From: an uncultured Burkholderiales bacterium
GTDB taxonomy: Bacteria; Pseudomonadota; Gammaproteobacteria; Burkholderiales; Burkholderiaceae_D
Direction: 5' to 3'
Assembly: GCA_903904635.1 (NCBI GenBank)
Contig: CAIVDH010000409.1
Coordinates: forward strand, 1-9,854
Length of the DNA: 9,854 nucleotides
Shown: positions 1-7,218 of the stretch, in pieces
Numbering within the stretch: the first letter of the stretch is position 1
Layout of the letters: each line of letters begins with the position of its first letter
Position numbers and translations under genes: made by a program
The notes under the pieces: generated by a model
Databases searched by the model: none
Told to the model about the DNA's origin: nothing
What the model saw: the letters and a program-made list of their open reading frames with translations, nothing else

Positions 1-88
1 AGGCTTGCGACAGGTAGTAGTCTGCAAATAAGCGCGCTGTACTTATTTTGGCCTGATAAAAACCGTTGTCGCCTTCTTAATCATGAAA
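1..88 (-). pseudogene. In-frame 3' remainder of the acyl-CoA dehydrogenase gene after two stop codons
   Basis: Reading on past the TAA at 89-91 in the same frame gives F-H-D, then a second TAA at 77-79. It then stays open to the window edge, starting EGDNGFYQAKISTARLF and continuing for 25 codons in total. That peptide resembles the normal tail of this dehydrogenase subfamily, where a sequence like FYxAKIxTARFYADH follows the A-x-x-R of the preceding helix; this is a comparison from memory. No frameshift is needed to join the two parts. Both stops would revert to a sense codon (for example AAA or CAA) by one base change. No start codon with a ribosome site precedes the remainder, so it is probably untranslated. 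The true end of the original gene lies outside the window. Confidence 0.7.
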
Positions 89-1723
89 TTATCGATGTGC
101 TACCAATGCTGCACGCGCAATCTGCCAGCCACCAAATACGATACCAGCCAACTTCAGATAAGGCACACTGCCGGCATACACGCCTTTGATGTCACTCTTG
201 GCGTTGGCCGCAACGAAGTTCACGACATCTAAAAGCGCGCTGCTAGCCAATGAAAGCTGCTGCTGTATCGCCCGCAAATTTTCGTTATCTGCGCTAATAA
301 GTTCAGCTTCGGTCTTCTTGACTTGCGCAATGATTTCTTTAGCCAGCGCCCCGCCATCCCGAACGGTCTTGCGACCCACCAGGTCATTGGCCTGAATAGC
401 AGTCGTTCCTTCATAAATAGTAAGAATGCGTGCGTCACGATAATACTGAGCCGCACCGGTTTCTTCAATAAAGCCCATGCCACCATGCACTTGCACGCCG
501 GTTGATGTGACATCGATCGACAATTCCGTTGACCAGCCTTTTACTATAGGCACCATGAATTCATAAAAAGCTTCATTGGCTTTTTTTGTAGCAGCGTCTG
601 CATGATGATGAGCAGCATCAAATGCAGCGGCCGTCACATAAGAAAGCGCACGCGCCGCTTCAGTCTGTGCACGCATGGACATCAACATACGACGCACATC
701 AGGATGTTTGATAATAGATACGGCACCCGTAGAGCCCGCCAAATCACGCGACTGCGCACGATCCTTGGCATACTGCACCGCTTTTTGATAAGCGCGCTCT
801 GCAACGGCAATGCCCTGCATACCCACTGCAAAACGGGCTGCGTTCATCATGATGAACATGTATTCGAGGCCACGATTTTCTTCGCCGACCAAGGTACCAA
901 TGGCGCCACCGTGATCGCCAAACTGCAGCACTGCAGTGGGGCTGGCCTTGATGCCCAGCTTGTGTTCTATCGATACGCAATGCACATCATTGCGCTTACC
1001 TAAAGAGCCATCTGCATGCACCAGAAATTTCGGCACGACGAACAGAGAAATACCTTTGACACCTTCAGGCGCATCAGGCGTACGTGCCAAGACCAGGTGG
1101 ACGATATTCTCGGCCATGTCATGTTCACCAAAGGTGATGTAGATTTTGGTGCCGAAAATTTTGAAGGTGCCATCTCCCTCTGGTACCGCACGGCTGCGTA
1201 CCAACGCCAGATCAGAACCAGCCTGTGGCTCCGTCAGATTCATGGTGCCAGTCCACTCGCCCGAAATCAGCTTGGCAAGATAAATATCTTTTTGTTCTTG
1301 CGTGCCCGCTGTCATCAGCGCTTCGATTGCACCATCAGTTAGCAAAGGACATAACGCGAAAGACAGATTCGCTGAATTCAACATTTCTATACATGGCGTA
1401 GCCAATAATTTTGGCAAACCTTGTCCACCAAATTCCACCGGATGCTGTACGCCTTGCCAGCCTGCCTGACCAAATGCTTTAAAGGCTTCTTTAAAGCCTG
1501 CGGTAGTGGTGACTTTACCGTCGTGCCAGCTACTTGGCTTTTGATCACCTATCCAATTTAACGGGGCAATCACTTCCGTACAAAATTTCGCATTTTCTTC
1601 GAGCACTGCCTCTGCAGTTTCAGGCGTCGCATCTTCGCATCCGGGCAGCGTGCTGATGGTTTCAAGGCCAGCCAGTTCGTTCATTACGAACAGCATGTCC
1701 TTCATTGGGGCTGTGTAGCTCAT
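89..1723 (-). CDS. Acyl-CoA dehydrogenase with C-terminal extension, apparently truncated by an early stop
   Basis: This FAD enzyme oxidises an acyl-CoA to the trans-2-enoyl-CoA in the cytoplasm and passes electrons to ETF, whose genes lie just upstream on the same strand. Visible in the 544 residues: an N-terminal helical part (about 1-155), the FAD/substrate motif MNLTEPQAGSD (161-171), the mid beta domain, and the C-terminal helical domain with QVHGGMGFIEE (411-421) and IYEGTTAIQ (437-445). E438 in the last motif is the expected catalytic base. From about 455 a further domain of the acyl-CoA dehydrogenase C-terminal-like type begins. Proteins of this subfamily, which includes DmdC-like enzymes, usually run to about 590-600 residues, so roughly 50 residues are missing. 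The frame resumes in phase beyond the stop (see 1-88). The start is supported by AGGAGA at 1728-1733. The substrate cannot be told from sequence. The catalytic core is intact, so the product may still fold, but loss of the end of the extension could destabilise it. Confidence 0.9.
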   Translation of the reverse strand: MSYTAPMKDMLFVMNELAGLETISTLPGCEDATPETAEAVLEENAKFCTEVIAPLNWIGDQKPSSWHDGKVTTTAGFKEAFKAFGQAGWQGVQHPVEFGGQGLPKLLATPCIEMLNSANLSFALCPLLTDGAIEALMTAGTQEQKDIYLAKLISGEWTGTMNLTEPQAGSDLALVRSRAVPEGDGTFKIFGTKIYITFGEHDMAENIVHLVLARTPDAPEGVKGISLFVVPKFLVHADGSLGKRNDVHCVSIEHKLGIKASPTAVLQFGDHGGAIGTLVGEENRGLEYMFIMMNAARFAVGMQGIAVAERAYQKAVQYAKDRAQSRDLAGSTGAVSIIKHPDVRRMLMSMRAQTEAARALSYVTAAAFDAAHHHADAATKKANEAFYEFMVPIVKGWSTELSIDVTSTGVQVHGGMGFIEETGAAQYYRDARILTIYEGTTAIQANDLVGRKTVRDGGALAKEIIAQVKKTEAELISADNENLRAIQQQLSLASSALLDVVNFVAANAKSDIKGVYAGSVPYLKLAGIVFGGWQIARAALVAHR

Positions 1724-1804
1724 GAAGTCTCCTGAGAATTTTTAAAATGAAAATTATTGAAACAGGCAAAGGGATTGCAGTCATCGCTAACAGACTACTG
1801 CCCC

Positions 1805-1829
1805 CATCCTGATAAATTATTTCAGGATG
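1805..1829 (-). other. Perfect 8-bp hairpin between etfA and the acyl-CoA dehydrogenase gene
   Basis: CATCCTGA (1805-1812) pairs exactly with TCAGGATG (1822-1829) around a 9-base AT-rich loop. The hairpin lies in the 135-base gap between the etfA stop and the dehydrogenase start. In the minus-strand transcript it is followed by GGGGCAGTAG rather than a U-run, so it is not a standard intrinsic terminator. It may stabilise or mark a processing point in an etfBA-dehydrogenase mRNA, or act as a partial terminator. The rest of the gap holds only the ribosome site and no convincing promoter. Confidence 0.45.
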
Positions 1830-1858
1830 AAGGTTTGCGAAAATAAAGAGTTGGGCTT

Positions 1859-2788
1859 TTAACCCAGTTCTTTGACCAGTGCAGGTACGGCTTCAAATAA
1901 ATCGCCGACGAGACCGTAATCTGCCACACTGAAAATTGGTGCTTCAGGGTCTTTGTTAATGGCAACGATGGTCTTGGAATCTTTCATGCCGGCCAAATGC
2001 TGAATAGCGCCTGAAATACCGACTGCAATATACAAAGTTGGCGCCACGATTTTGCCGGTCTGACCAACCTGCCAGTCATTAGGCACATAGCCCGCATCAA
2101 CAGCAGCACGCGAGGCGCCCATTGCTGCACCGAGTTTGTCTGCAAGTGGTTCTAAAATTTTGAAATTCTCGCCTGAGCCCATGCCGCGTCCACCAGACAC
2201 AATTATTTTTGCAGCAGTTAATTCTGGGCGATCAGATTTTGCTAATTCACGTGACACAAATGCTGATTTACCTGAGTCTGCAGAGGCGACCAATGCTTCA
2301 ACTTCCGCCGAACCATCCAGACCAACTGCATCAAATCCGGTAGTACGCACCGTGATCACTTTGATGGCATCCGTCGATTGCACCGTCGCTATTGCATTAC
2401 CTGCATAAATCGGACGCTCGAAGGTATCAGGCGAATCAACTTTAGTAATTTCAGATATCTGACCGACATCGAGCTTTGCAGCCACACGCGGCAAAATATT
2501 TTTCCCGTAGGCTGTAGCAGGCGCAAGAATATGCGAATAATTATTTGCAATTTGAATTACCTGGGCTGCGATATTTTCAGCCAGCCCGTGTGCAAATTGC
2601 GCTGCATCGGCAACCAGCACTTTAGACACGCCAGTGATTTTTGCAGCAGCAGCCGCGGCAGCCGCACAATCATGGCCAGCGACCAGCACATGTATGTCTG
2701 CGCCACATTTGGCAGCAGCAGCTACGGTGTTGAGGGTGCTTCCCTTTAACGACGCATTGTCGTGTTCAGCAATAACGAGTGAGGCCAT
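1859..2788 (-). CDS. etfA: Electron transfer flavoprotein, alpha subunit
   Basis: EtfA is the FAD-binding subunit of the cytoplasmic EtfAB heterodimer. It takes electrons from acyl-CoA dehydrogenases and passes them to ETF:quinone oxidoreductase. The 309-residue length is normal for the family. The N-terminal alpha/beta domain (about 1-185) opens [19 protein letters not shown] and contains [20 protein letters not shown] (85-104). The C-terminal FAD domain carries [12 protein letters not shown] (198-209), [10 protein letters not shown] (225-234), VGQTGK (241-246), GISGAIQH (257-264), [11 protein letters not shown] (276-286) and D290, all expected FAD contacts. A run of eight alanines at 42-49, encoded by mixed GCN codons, sits in a loop region and is probably neutral. 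The gene starts 18 bases after etfB with AAGG at 2797-2800 as ribosome site, so the two subunits are co-transcribed. The acyl-CoA dehydrogenase follows downstream. Confidence 0.97.
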   Translation of the reverse strand: MASLVIAEHDNASLKGSTLNTVAAAAKCGADIHVLVAGHDCAAAAAAAAKITGVSKVLVADAAQFAHGLAENIAAQVIQIANNYSHILAPATAYGKNILPRVAAKLDVGQISEITKVDSPDTFERPIYAGNAIATVQSTDAIKVITVRTTGFDAVGLDGSAEVEALVASADSGKSAFVSRELAKSDRPELTAAKIIVSGGRGMGSGENFKILEPLADKLGAAMGASRAAVDAGYVPNDWQVGQTGKIVAPTLYIAVGISGAIQHLAGMKDSKTIVAINKDPEAPIFSVADYGLVGDLFEAVPALVKELG

Positions 2789-2806
2789 TTTTTATTCCTT
2801 CGATAT

Positions 2807-3556
2807 TCAGATGACTTTGGCTTCGGTCTTGAGCTTTGCTACCAGCGTGGCAATGTCGGGCACCATCACACCGGCCGAACGCTTGGGAGGCTCAGTAACT
2901 TTGAGTGTCTTCAGACGCGGTACGACATCCACACCTAATTCGTCAGGCTTGATGACATCAAGCTGCTTTTTCTTGGCTTTCATGATGTTGGGCAGCGTGA
3001 CATAGCGTGGCTCATTGAGACGCAAATCTGTCGTAACGATGGCCGGCAGCGTCAGAGACAATGTCTCCAGACCACCATCAACTTCACGCGTCACGATTGC
3101 TTTGCCATCTTCAATCGTGAGCTTGGAAGCGAAAGTCGCCTGGGGCCAGTCGAGTAATGCAGCCAGCATTTGACCAGTTTGGTTGCAATCATCATCAATA
3201 GCCTGTTTGCCCAAAATAATAAGCTGCGGTTGCTCTTTATCAGCCAATGCTTTGATCAACTTGGCCACTGCCAAAGGCTGCAACTCGACATCAGTTTCGA
3301 GAAGTACGGCGCGATCAGCACCTATAGCCATCGCCGTGCGCAGCGTTTCCTGGCATTGCGTAACGCCACAAGATACCGCCACTACTTCGGTCACCTTGCC
3401 GGCTTCTTTCAACCGCATCGCTTCTTCAACTGCAATTTCATCGAACGGATTCATGGACATTTTGACGTTAGCGATATCAACACCGCTGCCATCAGACTTA
3501 ACGCGCACCTTGACGTTGTAATCCACCACGCGCTTAACTGGTACCAGTACTTTCAT
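2807..3556 (-). CDS. etfB: Electron transfer flavoprotein, beta subunit
   Basis: EtfB is the AMP-binding subunit of EtfAB and carries the loop that docks on acyl-CoA dehydrogenases. The 249 residues match the usual family length. Visible are the N-terminal strand [20 protein letters not shown], the [16 protein letters not shown] helix (36-51), the nucleotide-binding segment [17 protein letters not shown] (116-132) and the EtfB signature region [20 protein letters not shown] (159-178). The recognition loop [14 protein letters not shown] (184-197) includes Leu188, which corresponds to the anchor leucine of well-studied ETFs. It is the first gene of etfBA, with AGAGG at 3563-3567 as ribosome site and a TATAAT promoter element about 45 bases upstream of the start. 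It ends with TGA. Confidence 0.97.
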   Translation of the reverse strand: MKVLVPVKRVVDYNVKVRVKSDGSGVDIANVKMSMNPFDEIAVEEAMRLKEAGKVTEVVAVSCGVTQCQETLRTAMAIGADRAVLLETDVELQPLAVAKLIKALADKEQPQLIILGKQAIDDDCNQTGQMLAALLDWPQATFASKLTIEDGKAIVTREVDGGLETLSLTLPAIVTTDLRLNEPRYVTLPNIMKAKKKQLDVIKPDELGVDVVPRLKTLKVTEPPKRSAGVMVPDIATLVAKLKTEAKVI

Positions 3557-3577
3557 CGGTTGCCTCTGGAGTTCAAA

Positions 3578-3593
3578 TTGACGTTAACGTAAA
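3578..3593. promoter_or_regulatory. Candidate operator palindrome upstream of etfB
   Basis: TTGACGTTAACGTAAA contains the perfect 10-base palindrome ACGTTAACGT (3581-3590). The symmetry extends to 14 of 16 positions. It lies at or just after the predicted etfBA transcription start, where a bound repressor would block transcription. From memory, it resembles the ACGT-containing sites described for LiuR, a MerR-family regulator of branched-chain amino acid and fatty acid degradation genes in proteobacteria, whose regulons can include etf genes. That assignment is an inference. Confidence 0.4.
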
Positions 3594-3606
3594 GCAGAAT
3601 TATAAA
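3578..3606 (+). promoter_or_regulatory. Possible promoter facing away from etfB
   Basis: On the plus strand TTGACG (3578-3583) and TATAAA (3601-3606) are separated by exactly 17 bases. Each hexamer matches the sigma-70 consensus at five of six positions. No plus-strand gene lies downstream, so any transcript would run antisense to the TusA-like and NUDIX genes. The TTGACG overlaps the palindrome and may simply be part of it. Confidence 0.3.
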
Positions 3607-3627
3607 AGAGAACGTATTAATGCGCAA
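3599..3627 (-). promoter_or_regulatory. Probable sigma-70 promoter of etfBA
   Basis: On the minus strand a perfect -10 hexamer TATAAT (3604-3599) follows TTGCGC (3627-3622) with a 17-base spacer. The -35 matches TTGACA at only three of six positions. Transcription would start near 3592, giving a leader of about 35 bases that contains the palindrome at 3581-3590. No terminator is visible between the TusA-like gene and this point, so read-through from upstream is also possible. Confidence 0.55.
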
Positions 3628-3687
3628 AATTCTCGCACGATCGTTCTATTTTCATCCAAGCTTGACAACATGATACACAAAAAGCAA

Positions 3688-3915
3688 CTATTTTCTACGC
3701 ATGAAAAAAGTAAACTCTTGCTCAGCTTGCGACTGCTCAAGTAATGCATTGCCAGTCTGGCGGGCAAACGCCTGAAAATCACGCGCCGAACCGGGGTCTG
3801 TTGCGATTATTCGCAAAACATCGCCGCTATTCATATCTGACAGTGCTTTTTTTGCTTTCAAAATCGGCAGCGGGCACTTTAGTCCGCGCGCATCCAGATC
3901 TTTTTGAAATTCCAT
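3688..3915 (-). CDS. TusA/SirA-family sulfur carrier protein
   Basis: This is a small cytoplasmic protein of the TusA family, whose characterised members carry persulfide sulfur on a cysteine, for example for tRNA 2-thiouridine synthesis or sulfur trafficking. The 75 residues show the N-terminal family signature LDARGLKCPLPILKAKKAL (7-25). Its CPxP motif starts at the reactive Cys14. A beta-alpha segment GDVLRIIATDPGSARDF (31-47) and a final strand EFTFFMRRK follow. The start at 3915 is chosen because AAGGA (3923-3927) precedes it and the signature begins directly after. The frame is open further upstream to 4041 but only over the NUDIX coding sequence. The gene follows the NUDIX gene by 19 bases and appears to be the last of the alaS unit, ending with TAG. 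The specific subfamily (TusA, YedF or YeeD-like) is not certain, so no symbol is given. Confidence 0.9.
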   Translation of the reverse strand: MEFQKDLDARGLKCPLPILKAKKALSDMNSGDVLRIIATDPGSARDFQAFARQTGNALLEQSQAEQEFTFFMRRK

Positions 3916-3934
3916 CGTTATTTCCTTATTCTTA

Positions 3935-4465
3935 TTACGTTCCCCAATCAACAAACTCGACATCCAGCCCGCGCGAGCGCATCCAGTCTGCCATCGCATA
4001 ACCTGTGCCGGCGCGCCATGGCTTGAGCCGCTCTGGTGCAACCAAGCGAAATTCCACTAATTCTGGCGACAAGCTAATTTCACCCGAGGCACGCACGTGA
4101 TACGCAATAATCAATTCATTTTTACGGATGAATTCATACACGCCTATGAGCGAAATCGTCTCTGCATGCAGGCCGGTTTCTTCTTGCAGCTCACGCGCCA
4201 CACCCTGCTCTGGCGTCTCACCACGTTCCATGAAACCGGTAATTAATGCAAAATTTTTCGCTGGCCATGCCGCATTACGGGCCAGCAGGATACGCCCTTC
4301 AATTTCTACCAGCGCGGCCAACACAGGCAAGGGATTGTCCCAATGCGTCCAATGTCCATCGGGACATGTCAATCGCGCTTTATCGCCATCGCCGACATCT
4401 GCGCGCATTACCAGAGGGGCTGCACACATAGGACAAAAACGATGCGATAAAACTTGATCAGACAT
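3935..4465 (-). CDS. NUDIX hydrolase with N-terminal zinc-ribbon-like segment
   Basis: NUDIX enzymes hydrolyse a nucleoside diphosphate linked to another group, using Mg2+ or Mn2+; the substrate here is unknown. The 176 residues contain a complete Nudix box from G77 to L99 (G-x5-E-x7-REL-x-EE-x-GL), with metal ligands E92, E95 and E96. The N-terminal segment resembles the zinc ribbon of NudC-like and related NUDIX proteins: C11-P-M-C14 and C34. The expected fourth cysteine position is G37, followed by H38 and H41, so a histidine may replace it or zinc may be lost. The SQPWPFPxS motif of NADH pyrophosphatases is absent, so NudC activity is not supported. The start lies 2 bases after the alaS stop with no strong ribosome site, which suggests translational coupling to alaS. 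The TusA-like gene follows. Confidence 0.9.
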   Translation of the reverse strand: MSDQVLSHRFCPMCAAPLVMRADVGDGDKARLTCPDGHWTHWDNPLPVLAALVEIEGRILLARNAAWPAKNFALITGFMERGETPEQGVARELQEETGLHAETISLIGVYEFIRKNELIIAYHVRASGEISLSPELVEFRLVAPERLKPWRAGTGYAMADWMRSRGLDVEFVDWGT

Positions 4466-4467
4466 AT

Positions 4468-7095
4468 TTATTTCAGGCGCTCGCCTACCCAGGCCTGAAC
4501 TGCAGCTAAGGCTGCAGGCAAGCCAGTTGGATCAGTGCCGCCAGCCTGCGCCATATCAGGCCGGCCACCGCCCTTGCCACCAACTTGCAGCGCAACGAAA
4601 TTGACCAGCTCACCGGCTTTAACTTTGCCGGTGGTGTCTGCGGTGACACCCGCAATCAGACTGACTTTGCCATCATTAACTGCTGCCAGCACAATCGCAG
4701 CAGTCTTTAATTTATCTTTCATTTTATCCATGACTTCACGCAAAGTCGTGACATCTGCGCCAGCGATTGATGCGGCCAGCACTTTCACGCCTTGCACATC
4801 GACTGCCTGCGCAAGCAGCTCATCGCCCTGTCCTGCGGCCAGTTTGGATTTCATCGCAGCGAGTTCTTTTTCCAGCGCCTTGACCTGATCCTGCACTTGC
4901 ATAATGCGCTGTGTAATTTCTTCTGGCTGCACCTTTAGCGCTAATGCTGCTTCATTCACGCGCGCCGCCAGTGACTGCAACAGAGCCAGCGCGTGTTCGC
5001 CAGTGACGGCTTCAATACGGCGTATACCTGCAGCGACGCCGCCTTCAGCAACGATTTTGAACAGGCCTATGTCACCGGTACGGGTGACGTGCGTACCACC
5101 GCACAGCTCTCGTGAAGAGCCTATGCCCAGTACCCGCACCAGATCGCCATATTTTTCGCCAAACAAGGCCATCGCACCATGTTGGATTGCATCGTCATAA
5201 GCCATCAGCTGCGCGCTGGTCGCTAAGTTTTCAAGAATTTCGTGATTGACCAATGCTTCTATACGACGCATCTCTTCAGCTGTAACAGGTGCATTGTGGC
5301 TGAAGTCAAAGCGCGTCTTATCTGCATCAACCAATGAACCTTTTTGTGCAACATGACCGCCCAGCACTGTGCGCAAAGCCTTATGCATCAGGTGCGTAGC
5401 CGAGTGATTGCGCATGATGGCAGCACGTTTGCTGGTATTAACCTTCGCAGTAACGGCTTCGCCTATGCTAAGCGCGCCGCTGGCAAGCTTGCCATGATGA
5501 CCAAATACATCTGCCTGAATTTTGTGGGTATCGGTAACATCAAAATTTGCAGCATCGGATTCAATCACACCCACATCACCCGCCTGCCCACCAGACTCTG
5601 CATAAAATGGCGTGTGATCCAGCACAACGATGGCGTCCTGTCCCGCTAATATTTTTTGCACTGCGGTGCCGTCCACATAGAGTGCAATAATTTTGCCTGC
5701 ATCTGCCAGCGTGTCGTAGCCAACGAACCCTGTTTTAGGACCGCTATATTCAATACCAGCGGCCATTTCAAATTTGCCAGCTGCGCGTGCTGTTGATTTC
5801 TGTTTTTCCATCGCCGCATGAAAGCCAGCTTCGTCCAGTATGACATCACGTTCACGGCAAATATCAGCCGTCAAATCAAGCGGGAAGCCATAGGTATCGT
5901 AAAGCGCGAAAGCCGTCTTGCCATCAAGATTGGCGGGATCTTTCGCCAACGCAGATTCAAGAATTTTCATACCATTTTCCAGCGTCTCGCCAAAGCGTTC
6001 TTCTTCTTGCTTGAGGACTTGCGCTACGCGCTCGGCAGCATCAGCCAGCTCAGGATAGGCAACGCCCATTTCCTGCACCAGATCTGGCACCAGCTTGTAA
6101 AAGAACGGCCGCTTTTGTCCGAGCTTGTTGCCATGACGCAGAGCGCGGCGAATAATACGGCGCAGCACATACGCACGACCTTCACTACCGGGTATGACGC
6201 CATCAGTAACCAGAAAAGCGCAAGCGCGTATATGGTCGGCGATAACTTTCAATGAATTATTGGCGAGATCGGTTTCGCCTGTTTCACGCGCTGCCGCTTT
6301 GATCAGCCGCGAGAATAAATCGATTTCATAATTGCTGTGTACATGCTGAAGAATTGCGGCCAGTCGCTCTAATCCCATACCGGTATCTACGCAAGGCGCG
6401 GGCAACGGCGTTAAGGTCGCCTCGCCAGTCTTGGGATCAATCTGTCTGTCAAACTGCATAAACACATTGTTCCAAATTTCTATATAGCGATCCCCGTCCT
6501 GCTCAGCGCTGCCCGGTGGCCCACCCCATACATCGGGGCCATGATCATAAAAAATTTCAGAACAAGGACCGCATGGCCCGGTATCGGCCATCTGCCAGAA
6601 ATTATCAGACGCATAGGGTGCGCCTTTATTGTCACCAATACGAACAACTCGCTCAGCTGGCAAACCTATTTCATTAACCCAGATGTCATACGCTTCATCA
6701 TCTGTGTGATAGACCGTGGCCCAAAGTTTTTCCGCAGGCAGACCATAAACTTTGGTCAGCAGCTCATAAGCCCACTTTAATGAATCGCGTTTGAAATAAT
6801 CGCCAAACGACCAGTTACCCAGCATTTCAAAAAAAGTGTGATGGCGAGCTGTATAGCCGACATTTTCCAGATCATTGTGTTTGCCACCGGCGCGCAAGCA
6901 GCGCTGTACAGATGTGGCGCGCACATAATTACGTTTATCTTCGCCAAGGAACACATCCTTGAATTGCACCATGCCAGAATTAGTAAACAGCAGCGTCGGG
7001 TCATTCCCCGGCACTAAGCTGGAAGAACGAACGACCGTATGGTCTTTGGATGCAAAAAAACTGAGGAATTTTTCGCGGATATCTGACGAGTTCAT
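4468..7095 (-). CDS. alaS: Alanine--tRNA ligase (alanyl-tRNA synthetase)
   Basis: This class II synthetase charges tRNA-Ala in the cytoplasm and removes mischarged Ser and Gly. The 875-residue full-length protein shows the catalytic domain with [14 protein letters not shown] (38-51), the motif 2 region [20 protein letters not shown] (59-78) and motif 3 DTGMGLERL (237-245). The tRNA-recognition region contains [20 protein letters not shown] (303-322). The editing domain carries its zinc-site residues H564 and H568 (NHSATHL) and C665 and H669 (CGGTH). A coiled-coil stretch (about 725-755) leads to the C-Ala domain with the glycine-rich [17 protein letters not shown] (837-853). The start fits the usual N-terminus ([12 protein letters not shown]), but the preceding sequence CTGCACCC has no clear Shine-Dalgarno. 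A TATAAT lies 45-50 bases upstream. NUDIX and TusA-like genes follow closely. Nothing suggests loss of function. Confidence 0.98.
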   Translation of the reverse strand: MNSSDIREKFLSFFASKDHTVVRSSSLVPGNDPTLLFTNSGMVQFKDVFLGEDKRNYVRATSVQRCLRAGGKHNDLENVGYTARHHTFFEMLGNWSFGDYFKRDSLKWAYELLTKVYGLPAEKLWATVYHTDDEAYDIWVNEIGLPAERVVRIGDNKGAPYASDNFWQMADTGPCGPCSEIFYDHGPDVWGGPPGSAEQDGDRYIEIWNNVFMQFDRQIDPKTGEATLTPLPAPCVDTGMGLERLAAILQHVHSNYEIDLFSRLIKAAARETGETDLANNSLKVIADHIRACAFLVTDGVIPGSEGRAYVLRRIIRRALRHGNKLGQKRPFFYKLVPDLVQEMGVAYPELADAAERVAQVLKQEEERFGETLENGMKILESALAKDPANLDGKTAFALYDTYGFPLDLTADICRERDVILDEAGFHAAMEKQKSTARAAGKFEMAAGIEYSGPKTGFVGYDTLADAGKIIALYVDGTAVQKILAGQDAIVVLDHTPFYAESGGQAGDVGVIESDAANFDVTDTHKIQADVFGHHGKLASGALSIGEAVTAKVNTSKRAAIMRNHSATHLMHKALRTVLGGHVAQKGSLVDADKTRFDFSHNAPVTAEEMRRIEALVNHEILENLATSAQLMAYDDAIQHGAMALFGEKYGDLVRVLGIGSSRELCGGTHVTRTGDIGLFKIVAEGGVAAGIRRIEAVTGEHALALLQSLAARVNEAALALKVQPEEITQRIMQVQDQVKALEKELAAMKSKLAAGQGDELLAQAVDVQGVKVLAASIAGADVTTLREVMDKMKDKLKTAAIVLAAVNDGKVSLIAGVTADTTGKVKAGELVNFVALQVGGKGGGRPDMAQAGGTDPTGLPAALAAVQAWVGERLK

Positions 7096-7139
7096 GGGTG
7101 CAGTTTCTACTTACTTGAGCAAGCGTTGAAAAACCAACG

Positions 7140-7145
7140 ATTATA
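7140..7145 (-). promoter_or_regulatory. Probable -10 element of the alaS promoter
   Basis: A perfect TATAAT on the minus strand lies in the 123-base gap between ugpQ and alaS. It would start transcription near 7133, giving a leader of about 38 bases. I find no good -35 at 16-18 bases spacing (the region reads CCGGCCGC), so activity may need an activator or the assignment may be wrong. No obvious terminator for ugpQ is seen in the gap; only a weak 5-bp GGGTT/AACCC pairing is present. Confidence 0.45.
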
Positions 7146-7218
7146 CGTGAACCACTTTATGCGGCCGGTGAGGGTTTGCGGCTTGAACCCAGCGGAAATT
7201 GCCGAAAAATAAACGCGC

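Noticed and set aside
77..91. Reassignment of TAA to a sense codon to explain the two internal stops
   Set aside because: etfA, the NUDIX gene, alaS, ugpQ and glnS in this window all end at TAA at their normal family lengths, so TAA works as a stop here.
1747..1812. 21-codon plus-strand ORF (starts MKIIETGKG) between the dehydrogenase gene and etfA
   Set aside because: Too short, no clear ribosome site or promoter, and its end overlaps the hairpin; no independent support for translation.
2641..2664. GCN-rich run in etfA as a possible slippage or regulatory repeat
   Set aside because: The codons are mixed rather than a pure triplet repeat, and the alanine run sits in a tolerant part of EtfA, so ordinary composition explains it.
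2634..3005. Long plus-strand frame with an alanine-rich start opposite etfA and etfB
   Set aside because: It is the antisense reading of the alanine-codon run in etfA and spans two well-supported minus-strand genes; no family resemblance.
3916..4041. Upstream extension of the TusA-like frame to an ATG at 4041
   Set aside because: It would lie almost wholly inside the NUDIX gene in another frame; the family signature and the AAGGA ribosome site both point to the start at 3915.
4468..7095. Many plus-strand open frames opposite alaS
   Set aside because: They are antisense shadows of a full-length, motif-complete alanyl-tRNA synthetase.
7096..7218. T-box or other riboswitch upstream of alaS
   Set aside because: The gap is only 123 bases, shows no T-box sequence or long stable structure, and T-box control of alaS is not expected in proteobacteria.
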